64,000 nucleotides of DNA, taken from Agarivorans sp. Toyoura001. GTDB lineage: Bacteria; Pseudomonadota; Gammaproteobacteria; Enterobacterales; Celerinatantimonadaceae. Shown one piece after another: positions 16,396 to 25,103 of the stretch (the first letter of the stretch is position 1; the number at the start of each line of letters is the position of its first letter). The notes under the pieces are model-generated. The model worked only from the letters and a program-made list of their open reading frames with translations. It did not search any database and was not told the DNA's origin. The DNA is taken from assembly GCF_005405585.1 (NCBI RefSeq), contig NZ_BJEQ01000020.1, positions 17,850 to 81,849 on the forward strand. Direction: 5' to 3'. A program made the translations under genes and the position numbers.

Positions 16396-16417
16396 GTGAC
16401 CTAGTTAGCTAGGTCAC
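16396..16417 (+). terminator. Hairpin after urtA (partial terminator)
   Basis: The arms GTGACCTAG/CTAGGTCAC have a TTAG loop, followed by a broken pyrimidine run (CTTCCTTTTC). It lies between the binding-protein gene and the permease genes, where such attenuators commonly lower downstream expression. Confidence 0.5.
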
Positions 16418-16451
16418 CTTCCTTTTCTATAGCTTTAATGAGGAACACAAG

Positions 16452-17378
16452 ATGTTTGCCGATTATACCAGCTCAGAGCTTACCGCCATTTTCGCCATGC
16501 AGGGATTTGCCGGTCTAATTTTATTTTCTGTATTTGTTCTTATGGCTTTAGGTTTGGCCATTATATTCGGCCAAATGGGTGTTATTAATATGGCGCACGG
16601 CGAATTTATGATTCTCGGCGCTTACATTACCTACCTTACCTCTCAGCTATTTAGCGCCTATTTACCTAGCTTATTTGACGGCTACTTCTTTATTGCCATG
16701 TTGCTGGCTTTTGTGGTCACCGGAGCCTTAGGGGCTCTTGTGGAGTGGGCAATGATTCGACATTTGTACAAGCGCCCTTTAGATACCTTATTAGCAACGT
16801 GGGGCTTAAGCCTAATTTTGCAGCAACTTTACCGCACCGTATTTGGTGCCAGAGAAGTAGGGGTGAGTTTACCTGATTGGTTAATGGGATCTTACGCCAT
16901 CACCGACATTATTGAAGTGCCGATTAACGGCATATTTGTCATGGTGCTTACCATCTTTATCACTATTGGCGTTTACTTGTTGATGCAAAAATCACGCTTG
17001 GGTAAACAAACCCGCGCAGTAGTACAAAACCGCGCTATGGCAGGTGCTGTAGGCATTAATACCGAGAAGGTGGATCGCTATACCTTTGCTTTGGGCTGCG
17101 GTATTGCAGGCGTCGCTGGCTCGGCCTTTACCATGGTGGGATCTACCGGACCTACCGCCGGGCAATTGTACATTGTAGATACCTTTTTAGTGGTGGTATT
17201 TGGTGGCGCTTCTAGCTTACTTGGCACAGTCGCCTCTGCCTTTACCATCTCACAAGCTCAATCCACCATGGAATTTTTCCTTAGTGGTTCTATGGCTAAA
17301 GTTCTCACCTTATTGACCGTGGTCGGCATTTTAATGTTACGCCCACAAGGTTTGTTTTCGCTCAAGGTTCGTCGTTAG
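16452..17378 (+). CDS. urtB: Amide/urea ABC importer, permease 1 (UrtB/FmdE family)
   Basis: 308-residue inner-membrane permease of the branched-chain amino acid (LivH) type, with about eight hydrophobic segments. It contains GLAIIFGQMGVINMAHGEF near 36-54, typical of LivH/UrtB, and ends in LMLRPQGLFSLKVRR. It lacks the long N-terminal extension found in many proteobacterial UrtB proteins. GAGGAA lies before the ATG. It pairs with the next gene product, 11 bp downstream, to form the membrane channel for the ligand delivered by UrtA. Confidence 0.87.
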   Translation: MFADYTSSELTAIFAMQGFAGLILFSVFVLMALGLAIIFGQMGVINMAHGEFMILGAYITYLTSQLFSAYLPSLFDGYFFIAMLLAFVVTGALGALVEWAMIRHLYKRPLDTLLATWGLSLILQQLYRTVFGAREVGVSLPDWLMGSYAITDIIEVPINGIFVMVLTIFITIGVYLLMQKSRLGKQTRAVVQNRAMAGAVGINTEKVDRYTFALGCGIAGVAGSAFTMVGSTGPTAGQLYIVDTFLVVVFGGASSLLGTVASAFTISQAQSTMEFFLSGSMAKVLTLLTVVGILMLRPQGLFSLKVRR

Positions 17379-17389
17379 GGAGAATGATG

Positions 17390-18607
17390 ATGTCATCACA
17401 AATTAGTGCTGCGCCTGCGCAGAATAGTAGCCCAGTAGATTGGTGGAAGTACCTGTTATTGGCTGTAATCTTATTAGTTGTTTTACCTTTGGCATTAGAT
17501 ATTTTCCGGCTGAATTTAATCGGCAAATACCTTACCTACGCTTTTGTCGCGATTGGCTTGGTGTTGTGCTGGGGATGCGGCGGCATTTTAAGTTTAGGCC
17601 AAGGGGTATTCTTTGGTTTAGGTGGGTATTGCATGGCGATGTTTTTGAAGCTGGAGGCTTCAAACCCAGAAGCCACTGCCATCCAATCTACTCCTGGTAT
17701 TCCTGATTTTATGGATTGGAATCAGCTCACCGAGTTGCCTTGGTTTTGGCAGCCCTTCCATAGCTTAAGCTTTACCTTATTGGCGGTGATTGCGGTGCCG
17801 GTGATATTCGCTTTTATCATTGGTGTTGCGATGTTCACACGACGGGTGGGTGGCGTGTACTTCGCCATTATTACCCAAGCCATTGCCGCTATTCTCACCA
17901 TTTTGATTATTGGCCAGCAAGGCTATACCGGTGGGGTAAACGGCATTACCGATTTACGCACCTTTGTAGGCTGGGACATTCGTACCGAGTCTGCTCAGTA
18001 TCTTCTTTACTTCGTGAACGTTGCTTTGCTATTTGCGTGCTTGTTTGCAGCCTTGTATATCAAACGCTGTAAGTTAGGTCGTTTGCTGGTGGCGATGCGC
18101 GAGAAAGAAGACCGAGTGCGCTTTTCTGGCTACAACGTAGCAAGCTTCAAAATCTTTGTTTTTTGTATAGGTGCAGCATTTGCGGCTATTGGTGGCGCAA
18201 TGTTTACTCTGCAGGTGGGCTTTATGTCGCCTTCGTTTGTGGGCATCGTGCCGTCGATTGAAATGGTGATCTTTTGTGCGGTAGGCGGACGTTTGTCGCT
18301 GTTGGGCGCAGTATACGGCACTTTATTGGTTAACTTAGCCAAAACCAGCTTCTCAGAGTCTTTTCCTGAGCTGTGGTTATTTGCCATGGGGGCGCTGTTT
18401 ATTGGCGTGGTATTGGCGTTTCCAGACGGCTTAGCTGGCTTGTATCAAACCTACATTCAACCTTGGTTTAAGCACTTTATTAATCGTGAAAAAGTGGGGC
18501 TAACTCCGCCAGCGCCAATCCCAGAAAAAACCACCACTCCAGCTAAAGAACCAGTGGCGTCTAGCCTGTCATCATCACTTGAGGAGAGCCGTAATGTCCC
18601 AGCTTAA
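17390..18607 (+). CDS. urtC: Amide/urea ABC importer, permease 2 (UrtC/FmdF family)
   Basis: 405-residue LivM-type inner-membrane permease with about nine or ten hydrophobic segments. Family motifs include GGILSLGQGVFFGLGGYCMAM near 63-84 and LGRLLVAMREKEDRVRFSGY near 230. Three ATG codons occur in a row; the third (MSSQIS) is chosen because GGGAG lies 7 bp before it and is too close to the first two. A Pro/Thr-rich tail of about 40 residues follows the last helix. The 3' end overlaps urtD by 14 bp. Confidence 0.86.
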   Translation: MSSQISAAPAQNSSPVDWWKYLLLAVILLVVLPLALDIFRLNLIGKYLTYAFVAIGLVLCWGCGGILSLGQGVFFGLGGYCMAMFLKLEASNPEATAIQSTPGIPDFMDWNQLTELPWFWQPFHSLSFTLLAVIAVPVIFAFIIGVAMFTRRVGGVYFAIITQAIAAILTILIIGQQGYTGGVNGITDLRTFVGWDIRTESAQYLLYFVNVALLFACLFAALYIKRCKLGRLLVAMREKEDRVRFSGYNVASFKIFVFCIGAAFAAIGGAMFTLQVGFMSPSFVGIVPSIEMVIFCAVGGRLSLLGAVYGTLLVNLAKTSFSESFPELWLFAMGALFIGVVLAFPDGLAGLYQTYIQPWFKHFINREKVGLTPPAPIPEKTTTPAKEPVASSLSSSLEESRNVPA

Positions 18608-19358
18608 TCAAAAAACTAGCGACAAAGACTTTGTACTAAGTGTTGAGGGCTTAACGGTGTCCTTTGACGGATTTAAAGCGGTAGATGATTTGTCCTTATA
18701 TGTAGAAGAGCAAGAAATCAGAGTCATTATTGGCCCCAATGGCGCGGGTAAAACTACGGTATTAGACCTTATCTGTGGCCGAACTAAAGCCACTGAAGGC
18801 TCAATAAAATTTAAGAAAAAGGAGCTAACCAGGCTTAAAGAGCACCAAATTGTGCACGCAGGGGTTGGGCGAAAATTTCAAACACCATCGATATACGAAG
18901 ACCTAAGCGTATTTGAAAACCTAGAAATATCTTACCCGCGGGGTCGAAATGTTTGGGGAGCTTTAACCTTTAAACGCGACCAGCAAGTACAAGACAAGAT
19001 TCTAGAAATTGCAGAAATGGTGTTTCTCACAGACAAGCTTCACGACCAAGCTGACTTACTCAGCCATGGCCAAAAACAATGGTTAGAAATAGGCATGTTG
19101 CTGATTCAAGACCCTGAACTACTGATGCTTGATGAGCCTGTAGCAGGCATGTCAGTGGCCGAGCGCAAGCAAACTGCAGAGTTGCTACAAAGCATCACTA
19201 AGCAGCGTTCGGTGCTGGTGATTGAGCATGATATGCAATTTGTCGAAGACATTGCAGATCGGGTGACCGTGTTGCACCAGGGAAAGGTGCTATCTGAAGG
19301 CTCGATGCAGCGGGTGAAGAACGATCCCAAAGTTATTGAAGTTTACTTAGGTCATTAA
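18594..19358 (+). CDS. urtD: Amide/urea ABC importer, ATPase 1 (UrtD/LivG type)
   Basis: 254-residue LivG-type ATPase. Walker A is GPNGAGKT near 50-57; the signature is LSHGQ (in DLLSHGQKQWLEIG), the usual form in UrtD; Walker B is LLMLDEP and the switch histidine is in VIEHDMQFVEDIAD. The start MSQLNQ is preceded by GAGGAGAG at 5 bp and lies inside the end of urtC, giving coupling. It energises import together with the next gene product, 10 bp downstream. Confidence 0.88.
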   Translation: MSQLNQKTSDKDFVLSVEGLTVSFDGFKAVDDLSLYVEEQEIRVIIGPNGAGKTTVLDLICGRTKATEGSIKFKKKELTRLKEHQIVHAGVGRKFQTPSIYEDLSVFENLEISYPRGRNVWGALTFKRDQQVQDKILEIAEMVFLTDKLHDQADLLSHGQKQWLEIGMLLIQDPELLMLDEPVAGMSVAERKQTAELLQSITKQRSVLVIEHDMQFVEDIADRVTVLHQGKVLSEGSMQRVKNDPKVIEVYLGH

Positions 19359-19368
19359 GGAGAAGGCG

Positions 19369-20058
19369 ATGTTGGAACTAACAGATTACCACGTGGCTTA
19401 TGGTCAAAGTGAAGTGATATCAGGAATGAACTTTAGCCTGAAGAAGAACGAAATTGTGGCGATTCTTGGCAGAAATGGCATGGGTAAAACCACTTTGATG
19501 AAGTCTTTGATTGGCATGATTCCAAGTCGTTCTGGTGAAGTAAAGCTAGAGGGAACATCGCTAAGTGAGCAAAAAAGTCATCAACGAGTGGCTTCTGGCC
19601 TTGGCTTTGTGCCGCAAGGGCGAATGATTTTTTCCACTATGACGGTGCAAGAGAACATAGAAACAGGTTTAACCAGTATTGGCTCCAGCAAAATCCCCGA
19701 CGACTTATACAGTATTTTCCCGGTGTTATGGGAGATGCGCCATCGCCGAGGTGGCAATTTGTCGGGCGGGCAGCAGCAACAGTTAGCGATAGCCAGAGCG
19801 CTAGCCAGCAACCCCAGCGTACTGCTGTTAGACGAACCTACCGAGGGAATTCAGCCCTCCATCATTAAAGACATGGCCAAAACACTAAAGCAAATCCGCG
19901 ACCAGCGTGGTTTGTCGATAGTGGTATCGGAACAAGTATTAAGTTTTGCCCTTGATGTGGCAGACCGAATATTGGTGATAGAGAAAGGACAAATCGTTCA
20001 CGACGTTCAGCGTGACGAGGTTGATGAACAACAAGTTGCCGCATATTTGTCGGTTTAA
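19369..20058 (+). CDS. urtE: Amide/urea ABC importer, ATPase 2 (UrtE/LivF type)
   Basis: 229-residue LivF-type ATPase. Walker A is GRNGMGKT near 35-42, signature LSGGQQQQLAIARAL near 125-139, Walker B VLLLDEPTEGIQPS, and a VVSEQ sequence at the switch position, which lacks His as is common in UrtE/LivF. AAGGAGAAGG precedes the ATG. It forms the ATPase heterodimer with UrtD. The formamidase gene follows after 39 bp, tying transport to hydrolysis. Confidence 0.88.
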   Translation: MLELTDYHVAYGQSEVISGMNFSLKKNEIVAILGRNGMGKTTLMKSLIGMIPSRSGEVKLEGTSLSEQKSHQRVASGLGFVPQGRMIFSTMTVQENIETGLTSIGSSKIPDDLYSIFPVLWEMRHRRGGNLSGGQQQQLAIARALASNPSVLLLDEPTEGIQPSIIKDMAKTLKQIRDQRGLSIVVSEQVLSFALDVADRILVIEKGQIVHDVQRDEVDEQQVAAYLSV

Positions 20059-20097
20059 ACGGCCAGTGTGTGAAGTTTACATTCAAGGAGAAAGACC

Positions 20098-21333
20098 ATG
20101 GCAGAAACAATCATTAAAATTGACCTAAAACAATCAGCATACGACAACGAAAAGCTACATAACCGTTGGCATCCAGATATTCCAATGGCTGCAACGGTGA
20201 AGCCCGGTGATGACTTTATTTTAGAGTGTGTAGATTGGACCGGCGGGCAAATAAAAAATGACGACGACGCTTCCGATGTTCGCGATGTTGATTTATCTCA
20301 GGTGCATTTTTTATCTGGTCCAGTAGGCGTAGAAGGCGCGGAACCCGGTGATTTGCTCGAAGTCGATATTCTAGACATTGGTACCTTTGACGATTCGCAG
20401 TGGGGCTTTAACGGCTTCTTTTCAAAGCAAAACGGTGGCGGCTTTTTGGATGAACACTTTCCAGAAGCACAAAAATCGATTTGGGACTTCAATGGTATGT
20501 TTACCAAATCTCGGCACATTCCGGGTGTTGAGTTTGCGGGTTTAATTCACCCTGGTTTAATTGGCTGCTTACCTGACAAGAAGATGTTAGACGAGTGGAA
20601 CCGCCGTGAAAAAGAACTGTTTGATACCAATCCAGACAGAGTACCTATGTTAGCTGCATTGCCATATGCGCCTACCGCGCATATGGGTAACATGAAGCCA
20701 GAAGAAGCCAAAGTCGCAGCTGAAGAAGGCGCAAGAACAGTACCACCGCGCGAACATGGCGGTAACTGTGATATTAAAGATTTATCTCGTGGTTCAAAAA
20801 TCTATTTTCCAGTGTATGTAAAAGGCGCCGGCTTGTCGGTGGGCGATTTGCACTTTAGCCAAGGCGATGGCGAAATCACGTTTTGTGGTGCGATTGAAAT
20901 GGCCGGTTGGATTCACTTACGGGTTAACTTAATTAAAGACGGCATGTCTAAATATGCGATTAAGAACCCTATCTTCAAACCAAGCCCAATTGCCCCTCGT
21001 TATGACGATTACCTGATCTTTGAAGGTATCTCGGTTGACGAAAACGGCAAGCAGCATTATCTCGATGCCAACGTGGCCTACCGTCAAGCTTGCTTGAACG
21101 CCATTGAGTATCTGAAAAAGTTTGGTTACAGCGGGGCGCAAGCATACTCGCTGTTAGGCACTGCGCCAGTGCAAGGGCATTTAAGTGGGGTGGTTGACGT
21201 ACCAAACTCGTGTGCCACCTTGTGGTTACCAACTGACATCTTTGAGTTTGATATTAAACCTAATGCCGATGGCCCAACCAAGTACCTAGATGGTAGCGTT
21301 GATATGCCTTTAGCGCCTGACCTAGATAAGTAA
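20098..21333 (+). CDS. fmdA: Formamidase/acetamidase (FmdA family)
   Basis: 411-residue cytoplasmic amidohydrolase that splits formamide or a similar short amide to ammonia and the acid. Characteristic blocks: NRWHPDIPM near 21-29, DWTGGQIKNDDDASDVRDVD near 46-65, HPGLIGCLPDKKML near 148-161, PPREHGGNCDIKDLSRGSKI near 215-234 and SVGDLHFSQGDGEITFCGAIE near 247-267. The EHGGN and GDLH-QGDGE residues are the likely metal-binding site of this fold. A strong AAGGAGA lies before the ATG. It is co-transcribed with the importer, so imported amide is used as a nitrogen source. Confidence 0.92.
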   Translation: MAETIIKIDLKQSAYDNEKLHNRWHPDIPMAATVKPGDDFILECVDWTGGQIKNDDDASDVRDVDLSQVHFLSGPVGVEGAEPGDLLEVDILDIGTFDDSQWGFNGFFSKQNGGGFLDEHFPEAQKSIWDFNGMFTKSRHIPGVEFAGLIHPGLIGCLPDKKMLDEWNRREKELFDTNPDRVPMLAALPYAPTAHMGNMKPEEAKVAAEEGARTVPPREHGGNCDIKDLSRGSKIYFPVYVKGAGLSVGDLHFSQGDGEITFCGAIEMAGWIHLRVNLIKDGMSKYAIKNPIFKPSPIAPRYDDYLIFEGISVDENGKQHYLDANVAYRQACLNAIEYLKKFGYSGAQAYSLLGTAPVQGHLSGVVDVPNSCATLWLPTDIFEFDIKPNADGPTKYLDGSVDMPLAPDLDK

Positions 21334-21345
21334 GCGAGGTGGACT

Positions 21346-21702
21346 ATGCCAGTTTATGACTATAAATGTGCTGAACATGGTTTGTTTTATGAATTAGCCG
21401 CTATGGACGATAGCGCTAAGCCAGCTAAGTGCCCGAAGTGTGACGCGTTGTCTGCAAGGGTGATTATGTTGCCACCCTCGGTACTCGATATGGCGGCAGA
21501 AACCAAACAAGCCATAGAGAGAAACGAACGAGCGCGGCACGAGCCGCAACATTCAACGGCTGATACCAGAGCTGAAAATGCCGAGAAAGTGAAAAAAGGT
21601 TGTGGTTGTACTCATACTAAACGGGGAGGCTCAAAGCTGTTTTATACCGCCAGTGGGGAGAAAATGTTCCCGTCTATGCGGCCGTGGATGATTAGTCACT
21701 AA
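21346..21702 (+). CDS. fmdB: FmdB-type zinc-ribbon regulator/accessory protein
   Basis: 118-residue small protein starting MPVYDYKC, the classic FmdB/CxxC_CxxC_SSSS entry. A zinc ribbon is formed by C8, H11, C29 and C32. Here it is followed by a charged linker and a second cluster, KKGCGCTH (C86, C88, H90), and a tail SGEKMFPSMRPWMISH not found in minimal FmdB proteins. FmdB is described as a regulator of the formamidase operon in methylotrophs, though its mechanism is unclear. Last gene of the operon, 12 bp after fmdA and just before a terminator. Confidence 0.82.
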   Translation: MPVYDYKCAEHGLFYELAAMDDSAKPAKCPKCDALSARVIMLPPSVLDMAAETKQAIERNERARHEPQHSTADTRAENAEKVKKGCGCTHTKRGGSKLFYTASGEKMFPSMRPWMISH

Positions 21703-21726
21703 GCTTGGCTAGTTAGAGTTGTTCTA

Positions 21727-21750
21727 AAGTAGGCTTCGGCCTACTTTTTT
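21727..21750 (+). terminator. Intrinsic terminator of urt-fmd operon
   Basis: Stem AAGTAGGC/GCCTACTT closed by a stable TTCG tetraloop and followed by T residues. Confidence 0.92.
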
Positions 21751-21893
21751 AGTGGGTAGATTTAATCCGAATGCTTAGAGGGTTAAAAAGTGACTTGCAA
21801 AAGTGAAGAAGATTTGGGTTTATGCCAGTTTACGATATACTGCGCAGCAAGTGACCAATTAGGCACTTAGTTACACCGTTAAACGAGGATATT

Positions 21894-22133
21894 ATGGCTG
21901 ATAAGAAAGCCGCCAAGCCGATGCTTGCTCATGAGCATGGCCGAGGGCAAATAAATGACAATGTGATAAAGGCACTGGTAACCAGTCCATTATTTAAAGC
22001 AAAAGTAGAAAGACCCAAAAAAGGTAAAGGGTCATACAACCGAAAGGGGCAGAAGCTGAAGGGCTATGCCCCTTTTGACTTTTTAAGCGTACGTAAAGTT
22101 ATGCCGCCTCTAACAGGGTTTGCAGCTGCTTAA
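21894..22133 (+). CDS. arfA: Alternative ribosome-rescue factor A
   Basis: 79-codon frame. The product shares the ArfA core GQINDNVIKALVTSPLF (18-34) and KKGKGSYNRKGQK (42-54), which with release factor 2 frees ribosomes stalled on non-stop mRNA. GAGG precedes the ATG. The frame runs on for about 16 residues beyond the core. However, a hairpin and T-rich run at 22043-22085 lies inside it, so most transcripts should end near codon 63 without a stop codon. In other proteobacteria arfA is made from such non-stop mRNA and its product is destroyed by tmRNA unless trans-translation fails. The last 35 bp also overlap the convergent yjjG, consistent with the tail being dispensable. Confidence 0.88.
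   Translation: MADKKAAKPMLAHEHGRGQINDNVIKALVTSPLFKAKVERPKKGKGSYNRKGQKLKGYAPFDFLSVRKVMPPLTGFAAA
22043..22085 (+). terminator. Terminator-like hairpin inside arfA coding sequence
   Basis: Arms AAAGGGGCA (22043-22051) and TGCCCCTTT (22067-22075), with extra AGC/GCT pairing in the loop, then TTTTGACTTTTT. It may act as an intrinsic terminator or RNase III target that yields non-stop arfA mRNA, and may serve the convergent yjjG as well. Confidence 0.7.
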
Positions 22134-22776
22134 GCGAGCTCACTTCATGATGAGGTTCTATTCCTGCGGGTCTGTCTTTCCCATGTCTATTTAACCAACA
22201 GGTATGAACACCAGCGTTTAAGCCACCTTGCACATCTGAATGCGGGTTGTCCCCAACCATCAATACCTTGTGTTTCTCTGGATGTTGCATGTGCGCAAAG
22301 GCGTGCTCAAAAATATCTTTATGTGGCTTGGCTACACCTACCTGTTCAGATATAACCAGCGGTGAGAAATACCCGGTTAAGCCGGTGCGCTCTAAGCGAA
22401 TGTTTTGCAAAGCGGTAAACCCGTTAGTAATAATGCCCATTTTCACCTTGCCCTTTAAGGCATCAAGCAGTTCTTTAGCACCAGGCAATAAGCTACAAAT
22501 ATCCGCCATAGCCTCTAGAAAGGCGTCATTAAGCTGCTGAGGGTGTTGCTCGAGTTTATTAGCCCAGTATTCAAAGCGCTGCTGTTGCAGCTGCTCAGCG
22601 TTTACTTGGCCTGCTTGGTAGGCATCCCAAAGTGGCAGGTTACGGGCTTGATAATGTTGGTAATCTTGCTGTTCAAAACTCACACCGTAACGCGAGAACA
22701 TTAATTGTAAGCCAGCAAAGGCATCAAAATGAAACAACGTCTCATCGGCATCAAACAATATCCACTGGTACTGCAT
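22099..22776 (-). CDS. yjjG: Pyrimidine 5'-nucleotidase YjjG (HAD family)
   Basis: 225-residue cytoplasmic HAD-superfamily phosphatase, the same length as E. coli YjjG. Motif I is FDADETLF (D9, D11), motif II GIITNGF near 116-122, a Lys in GVAKPHKDIF near 148, and motif IV MVGDNPHSDVQGG near 174-186. YjjG dephosphorylates non-canonical pyrimidine monophosphates and dUMP, protecting the nucleotide pool. It is convergent with arfA and overlaps its last 35 bp. Its upstream side faces the rpsP promoter region. Confidence 0.9.
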   Translation of the reverse strand: MQYQWILFDADETLFHFDAFAGLQLMFSRYGVSFEQQDYQHYQARNLPLWDAYQAGQVNAEQLQQQRFEYWANKLEQHPQQLNDAFLEAMADICSLLPGAKELLDALKGKVKMGIITNGFTALQNIRLERTGLTGYFSPLVISEQVGVAKPHKDIFEHAFAHMQHPEKHKVLMVGDNPHSDVQGGLNAGVHTCWLNRHGKDRPAGIEPHHEVSSLKQLQTLLEAA

Positions 22777-22982
22777 AAACTTATCGCCTACATATCTGCA
22801 AAAAGACGCTTATGTTGGTGCAAGTCTTAGTTTAAGTCAAAGCCCGCTGAGTTGTTGTCTGCATCTAGCTAGTGGCTTGATGTGCTTCGGCTTTTTTAGT
22901 GCGGAATCACGATGGAATTACCACACTTATTAAAGTCGGCAAGAAGCGGTGTATTTAGATTGCCGCTAAAGCGGGGTATGGC
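22777..22982. other. Gap upstream of the rpsP promoter
   Basis: The yjjG-rpsP gap is 301 bp. Apart from the rpsP promoter and leader listed separately, I see no gene, RNA or strong hairpin here. Confidence 0.4.
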
Positions 22983-23010
22983 TTGCAATTAAGCTAAAAA
23001 GGAGTACAAT
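22983..23010 (+). promoter_or_regulatory. Sigma-70 promoter of the rpsP operon
   Basis: TTGCAA (-35, 22983-22988), 16-bp spacer, TACAAT (-10, 23005-23010), 68 bp before the rpsP start. The leader contains a small TCCC/GGGA hairpin near 23034-23046. Confidence 0.6.
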
Positions 23011-23077
23011 TCCGCGGCTTCAATTAGCGGGGATCCCATTTCGGGACCTTAAATTTTTTAACTAGTATGAGGACGAT

Positions 23078-23323
23078 ATGGTTACCATTCGTTTGCAACG
23101 TGGCGGCGCAAAAAAGCGTCCATTCTATCAAGTAGTTGTTACTGATAGCCGTAATTCACGTGACGGTCGCTTTATTGAGAAATTAGGTTTTTTCAATCCG
23201 ATCGCCAAAGGTCAAGAAGAGCGTATTCGCTTGGAACAAGACCGCATTGATCACTGGGTTGGCCAAGGCGCTGCGGTTTCTAACCGTGTAGCTAAGCTAA
23301 TCAAAGACTCTAAAGCAGCATAA
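23078..23323 (+). CDS. rpsP: 30S ribosomal protein S16
   Basis: 81-residue S16, full length, beginning [20 protein letters not shown] with the typical [18 protein letters not shown]. It binds 16S rRNA and helps 30S assembly. GAGGACG precedes the ATG. First gene of the conserved rpsP-rimM-trmD-rplS operon, 24 bp upstream of rimM. Confidence 0.98.
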   Translation: MVTIRLQRGGAKKRPFYQVVVTDSRNSRDGRFIEKLGFFNPIAKGQEERIRLEQDRIDHWVGQGAAVSNRVAKLIKDSKAA

Positions 23324-23347
23324 TTCAGTTTTTTTGGTGGAGTTAAG

Positions 23348-23878
23348 ATGAGCAATACAGAACAGCCCATCGTGGTAGGTCGCTTAGGTGCCGTTTACGG
23401 TATTAAAGGTTGGCTTAAAGTTAACTCATTCACCGATGATTCAGAAGCTGTATTTAACTATCAACCTTGGTTGATAGGTCGTTCTGGCGAATATACTTCA
23501 ATTGAAGTGACAGAATGGCGGCGACACAGCAAATCTTTCATCGTTAAGCTCGCGGGCTTTGATGTAAGAGAACAAGCACAGAGTTTAACTGGAATGGATA
23601 TTGCGGCTTTGCCACAAGACCTACCAGAGCTAGCTGAAGATGAATATTACTGGCGTGACCTTATAGGCATGCAAGTGGTTAATCGCAGTGGCTATAACTT
23701 AGGGCAGGTAACCGATTTAATGGAAACTGGCTCGAATGATGTCTTGGTTGTGAAAGCCAATTTGAAAGATGCCTTTGGCAAAAAAGAACGGTTAATTCCG
23801 TTTGTAGAGTCTCAGATAATTGATAACGTCGATCGCGAGTCTCAAACTATTACTGTTGATTGGGATCCTAGTTTCTAG
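23348..23878 (+). CDS. rimM: 16S rRNA processing protein RimM
   Basis: 176-residue assembly factor that binds S19 and matures the 30S head. The N-terminal RimM domain starts [20 protein letters not shown]; the C-terminal PRC-barrel has [13 protein letters not shown] near 98-110 and ends [16 protein letters not shown] precedes the ATG. Second gene of the operon, 8 bp upstream of trmD. Confidence 0.97.
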   Translation: MSNTEQPIVVGRLGAVYGIKGWLKVNSFTDDSEAVFNYQPWLIGRSGEYTSIEVTEWRRHSKSFIVKLAGFDVREQAQSLTGMDIAALPQDLPELAEDEYYWRDLIGMQVVNRSGYNLGQVTDLMETGSNDVLVVKANLKDAFGKKERLIPFVESQIIDNVDRESQTITVDWDPSF

Positions 23879-23886
23879 GTTCCATT

Positions 23887-24660
23887 ATGGCTGAGCAAAC
23901 ACCACAGTTGTGGGTGGGAATAGTAAGTCTATTCCCGGAAATGTTTTCTGCTATAAGCGAGTATGGTGTAACTGGGCGTGCGGTTAAACGCGGCCTGATT
24001 AAGATTGAGTGTTGGAATCCTCGTGATTTCACCCACGATCGTCATCGTACGGTGGACGACCGACCTTACGGCGGTGGCCCTGGTATGTTAATGATGGTGC
24101 AACCCTTACGGGATGCAATTCATGCTGCTAAACAGGCTGCTGGTGATGGGGTAAAGGTGATTTATATGTCACCGCAAGGGCGTACCTTGAAGCAAGACGG
24201 AGTAATAGAGTTAGCTCAACAGCAAAAGCTGATAATAGTTGCTGGTCGCTATGAAGGCATTGACGAACGCTTGATTCAAGCCGAAGTTGATGAAGAATGG
24301 TCGATTGGTGATTATGTGTTAAGTGGTGGTGAGCTGCCAGCAATGAATATGATAGACGCCGTCTCGCGGTTAATTCCGGGAGTACTGGGGGATAAAGCTT
24401 CAGCTGAGCAGGATTCATTCTCTGATGGATTGTTGGATTGTCCACATTATACTCGTCCAGAAGTTTTGGATGGGCAGGCAGTACCTGAGGTATTGCTAAG
24501 TGGTAACCATAAAAAAATTGAAGAATGGCGGCACAAACAGGCACTTGGGCGAACCTACTTGAGGCGACCGGAGTTATTGGAGAATCTAGCTCTGACTGAC
24601 AAGCAAGAAAAGATTCTTGCTGAGTTCATCCAAGAGCAGAAGCCCTTGGATAATAAATAA
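23887..24660 (+). CDS. trmD: tRNA (guanine37-N1)-methyltransferase
   Basis: 257-residue SPOUT-class enzyme that methylates G37 of tRNAs from S-adenosylmethionine, preventing +1 frameshifts. Motifs: GGGPGMLMM near 60-68, [13 protein letters not shown] near 117-129 and the knot loop [20 protein letters not shown] near 139-158. The length is standard. It lies 8 bp downstream of rimM and 28 bp upstream of rplS. Confidence 0.98.
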   Translation: MAEQTPQLWVGIVSLFPEMFSAISEYGVTGRAVKRGLIKIECWNPRDFTHDRHRTVDDRPYGGGPGMLMMVQPLRDAIHAAKQAAGDGVKVIYMSPQGRTLKQDGVIELAQQQKLIIVAGRYEGIDERLIQAEVDEEWSIGDYVLSGGELPAMNMIDAVSRLIPGVLGDKASAEQDSFSDGLLDCPHYTRPEVLDGQAVPEVLLSGNHKKIEEWRHKQALGRTYLRRPELLENLALTDKQEKILAEFIQEQKPLDNK

Positions 24661-24688
24661 AGTTTCAGTTAATTCTAGGAAAATAGTA

Positions 24689-25042
24689 ATGAGCAATATT
24701 ATTAAACAGCTCGAAGATGAGCAATTGAAGCAAGACGTACCTGCGTTCGCACCTGGTGATACAGTTGTAGTTCAGGTAAAAGTAAAAGAAGGTGACCGTG
24801 AGCGTCTACAGGCGTTTGAAGGTGTGGTAATTGCTAAGCGTAACCGTGGTTTACACTCTGCATTTACTGTACGTAAAATTTCAAACGGTGAAGGCGTTGA
24901 GCGTGCATTTCAAACTCATAGCCCGCTAGTTGAGAGTGTTACTGTTAAGCGTCGTGGTGACGTTCGTCGTGCTAAGCTTTACTACTTACGTGAACTTTCT
25001 GGTAAGAAAGCACGTATTAAAGAAAAGTTGGCGACTAAGTAA
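24689..25042 (+). CDS. rplS: 50S ribosomal protein L19
   Basis: 117-residue L19. The start [12 protein letters not shown] is preceded by AGGAA at 8 bp; an upstream in-frame codon would lie within trmD and is not used. Typical blocks are [20 protein letters not shown] and [26 protein letters not shown]. It sits at the 30S-50S interface. Last gene of the operon, ended by a strong terminator. Confidence 0.98.
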   Translation: MSNIIKQLEDEQLKQDVPAFAPGDTVVVQVKVKEGDRERLQAFEGVVIAKRNRGLHSAFTVRKISNGEGVERAFQTHSPLVESVTVKRRGDVRRAKLYYLRELSGKKARIKEKLATK

Positions 25043-25060
25043 GTCTACTTCTTCGAGAAC

Positions 25061-25088
25061 AAAAAGCCCGCAATTGCGGGCTTTTTTT
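25061..25088. terminator. Terminator between rplS and the CBM48 gene
   Basis: Stem AAAAAGCCCGCA/TGCGGGCTTTTT followed by T7. The A-run on the other side lets it also work for the convergent gene. Confidence 0.92.
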
Positions 25089-25103
25089 ATATCTGAAAAT
25101 GAG

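Noticed and set aside
22099..22133. Frameshift or sequencing error making arfA overlap yjjG
   Set aside because: Both frames are intact and the overlap is explained by the in-frame hairpin that ends arfA transcripts early.
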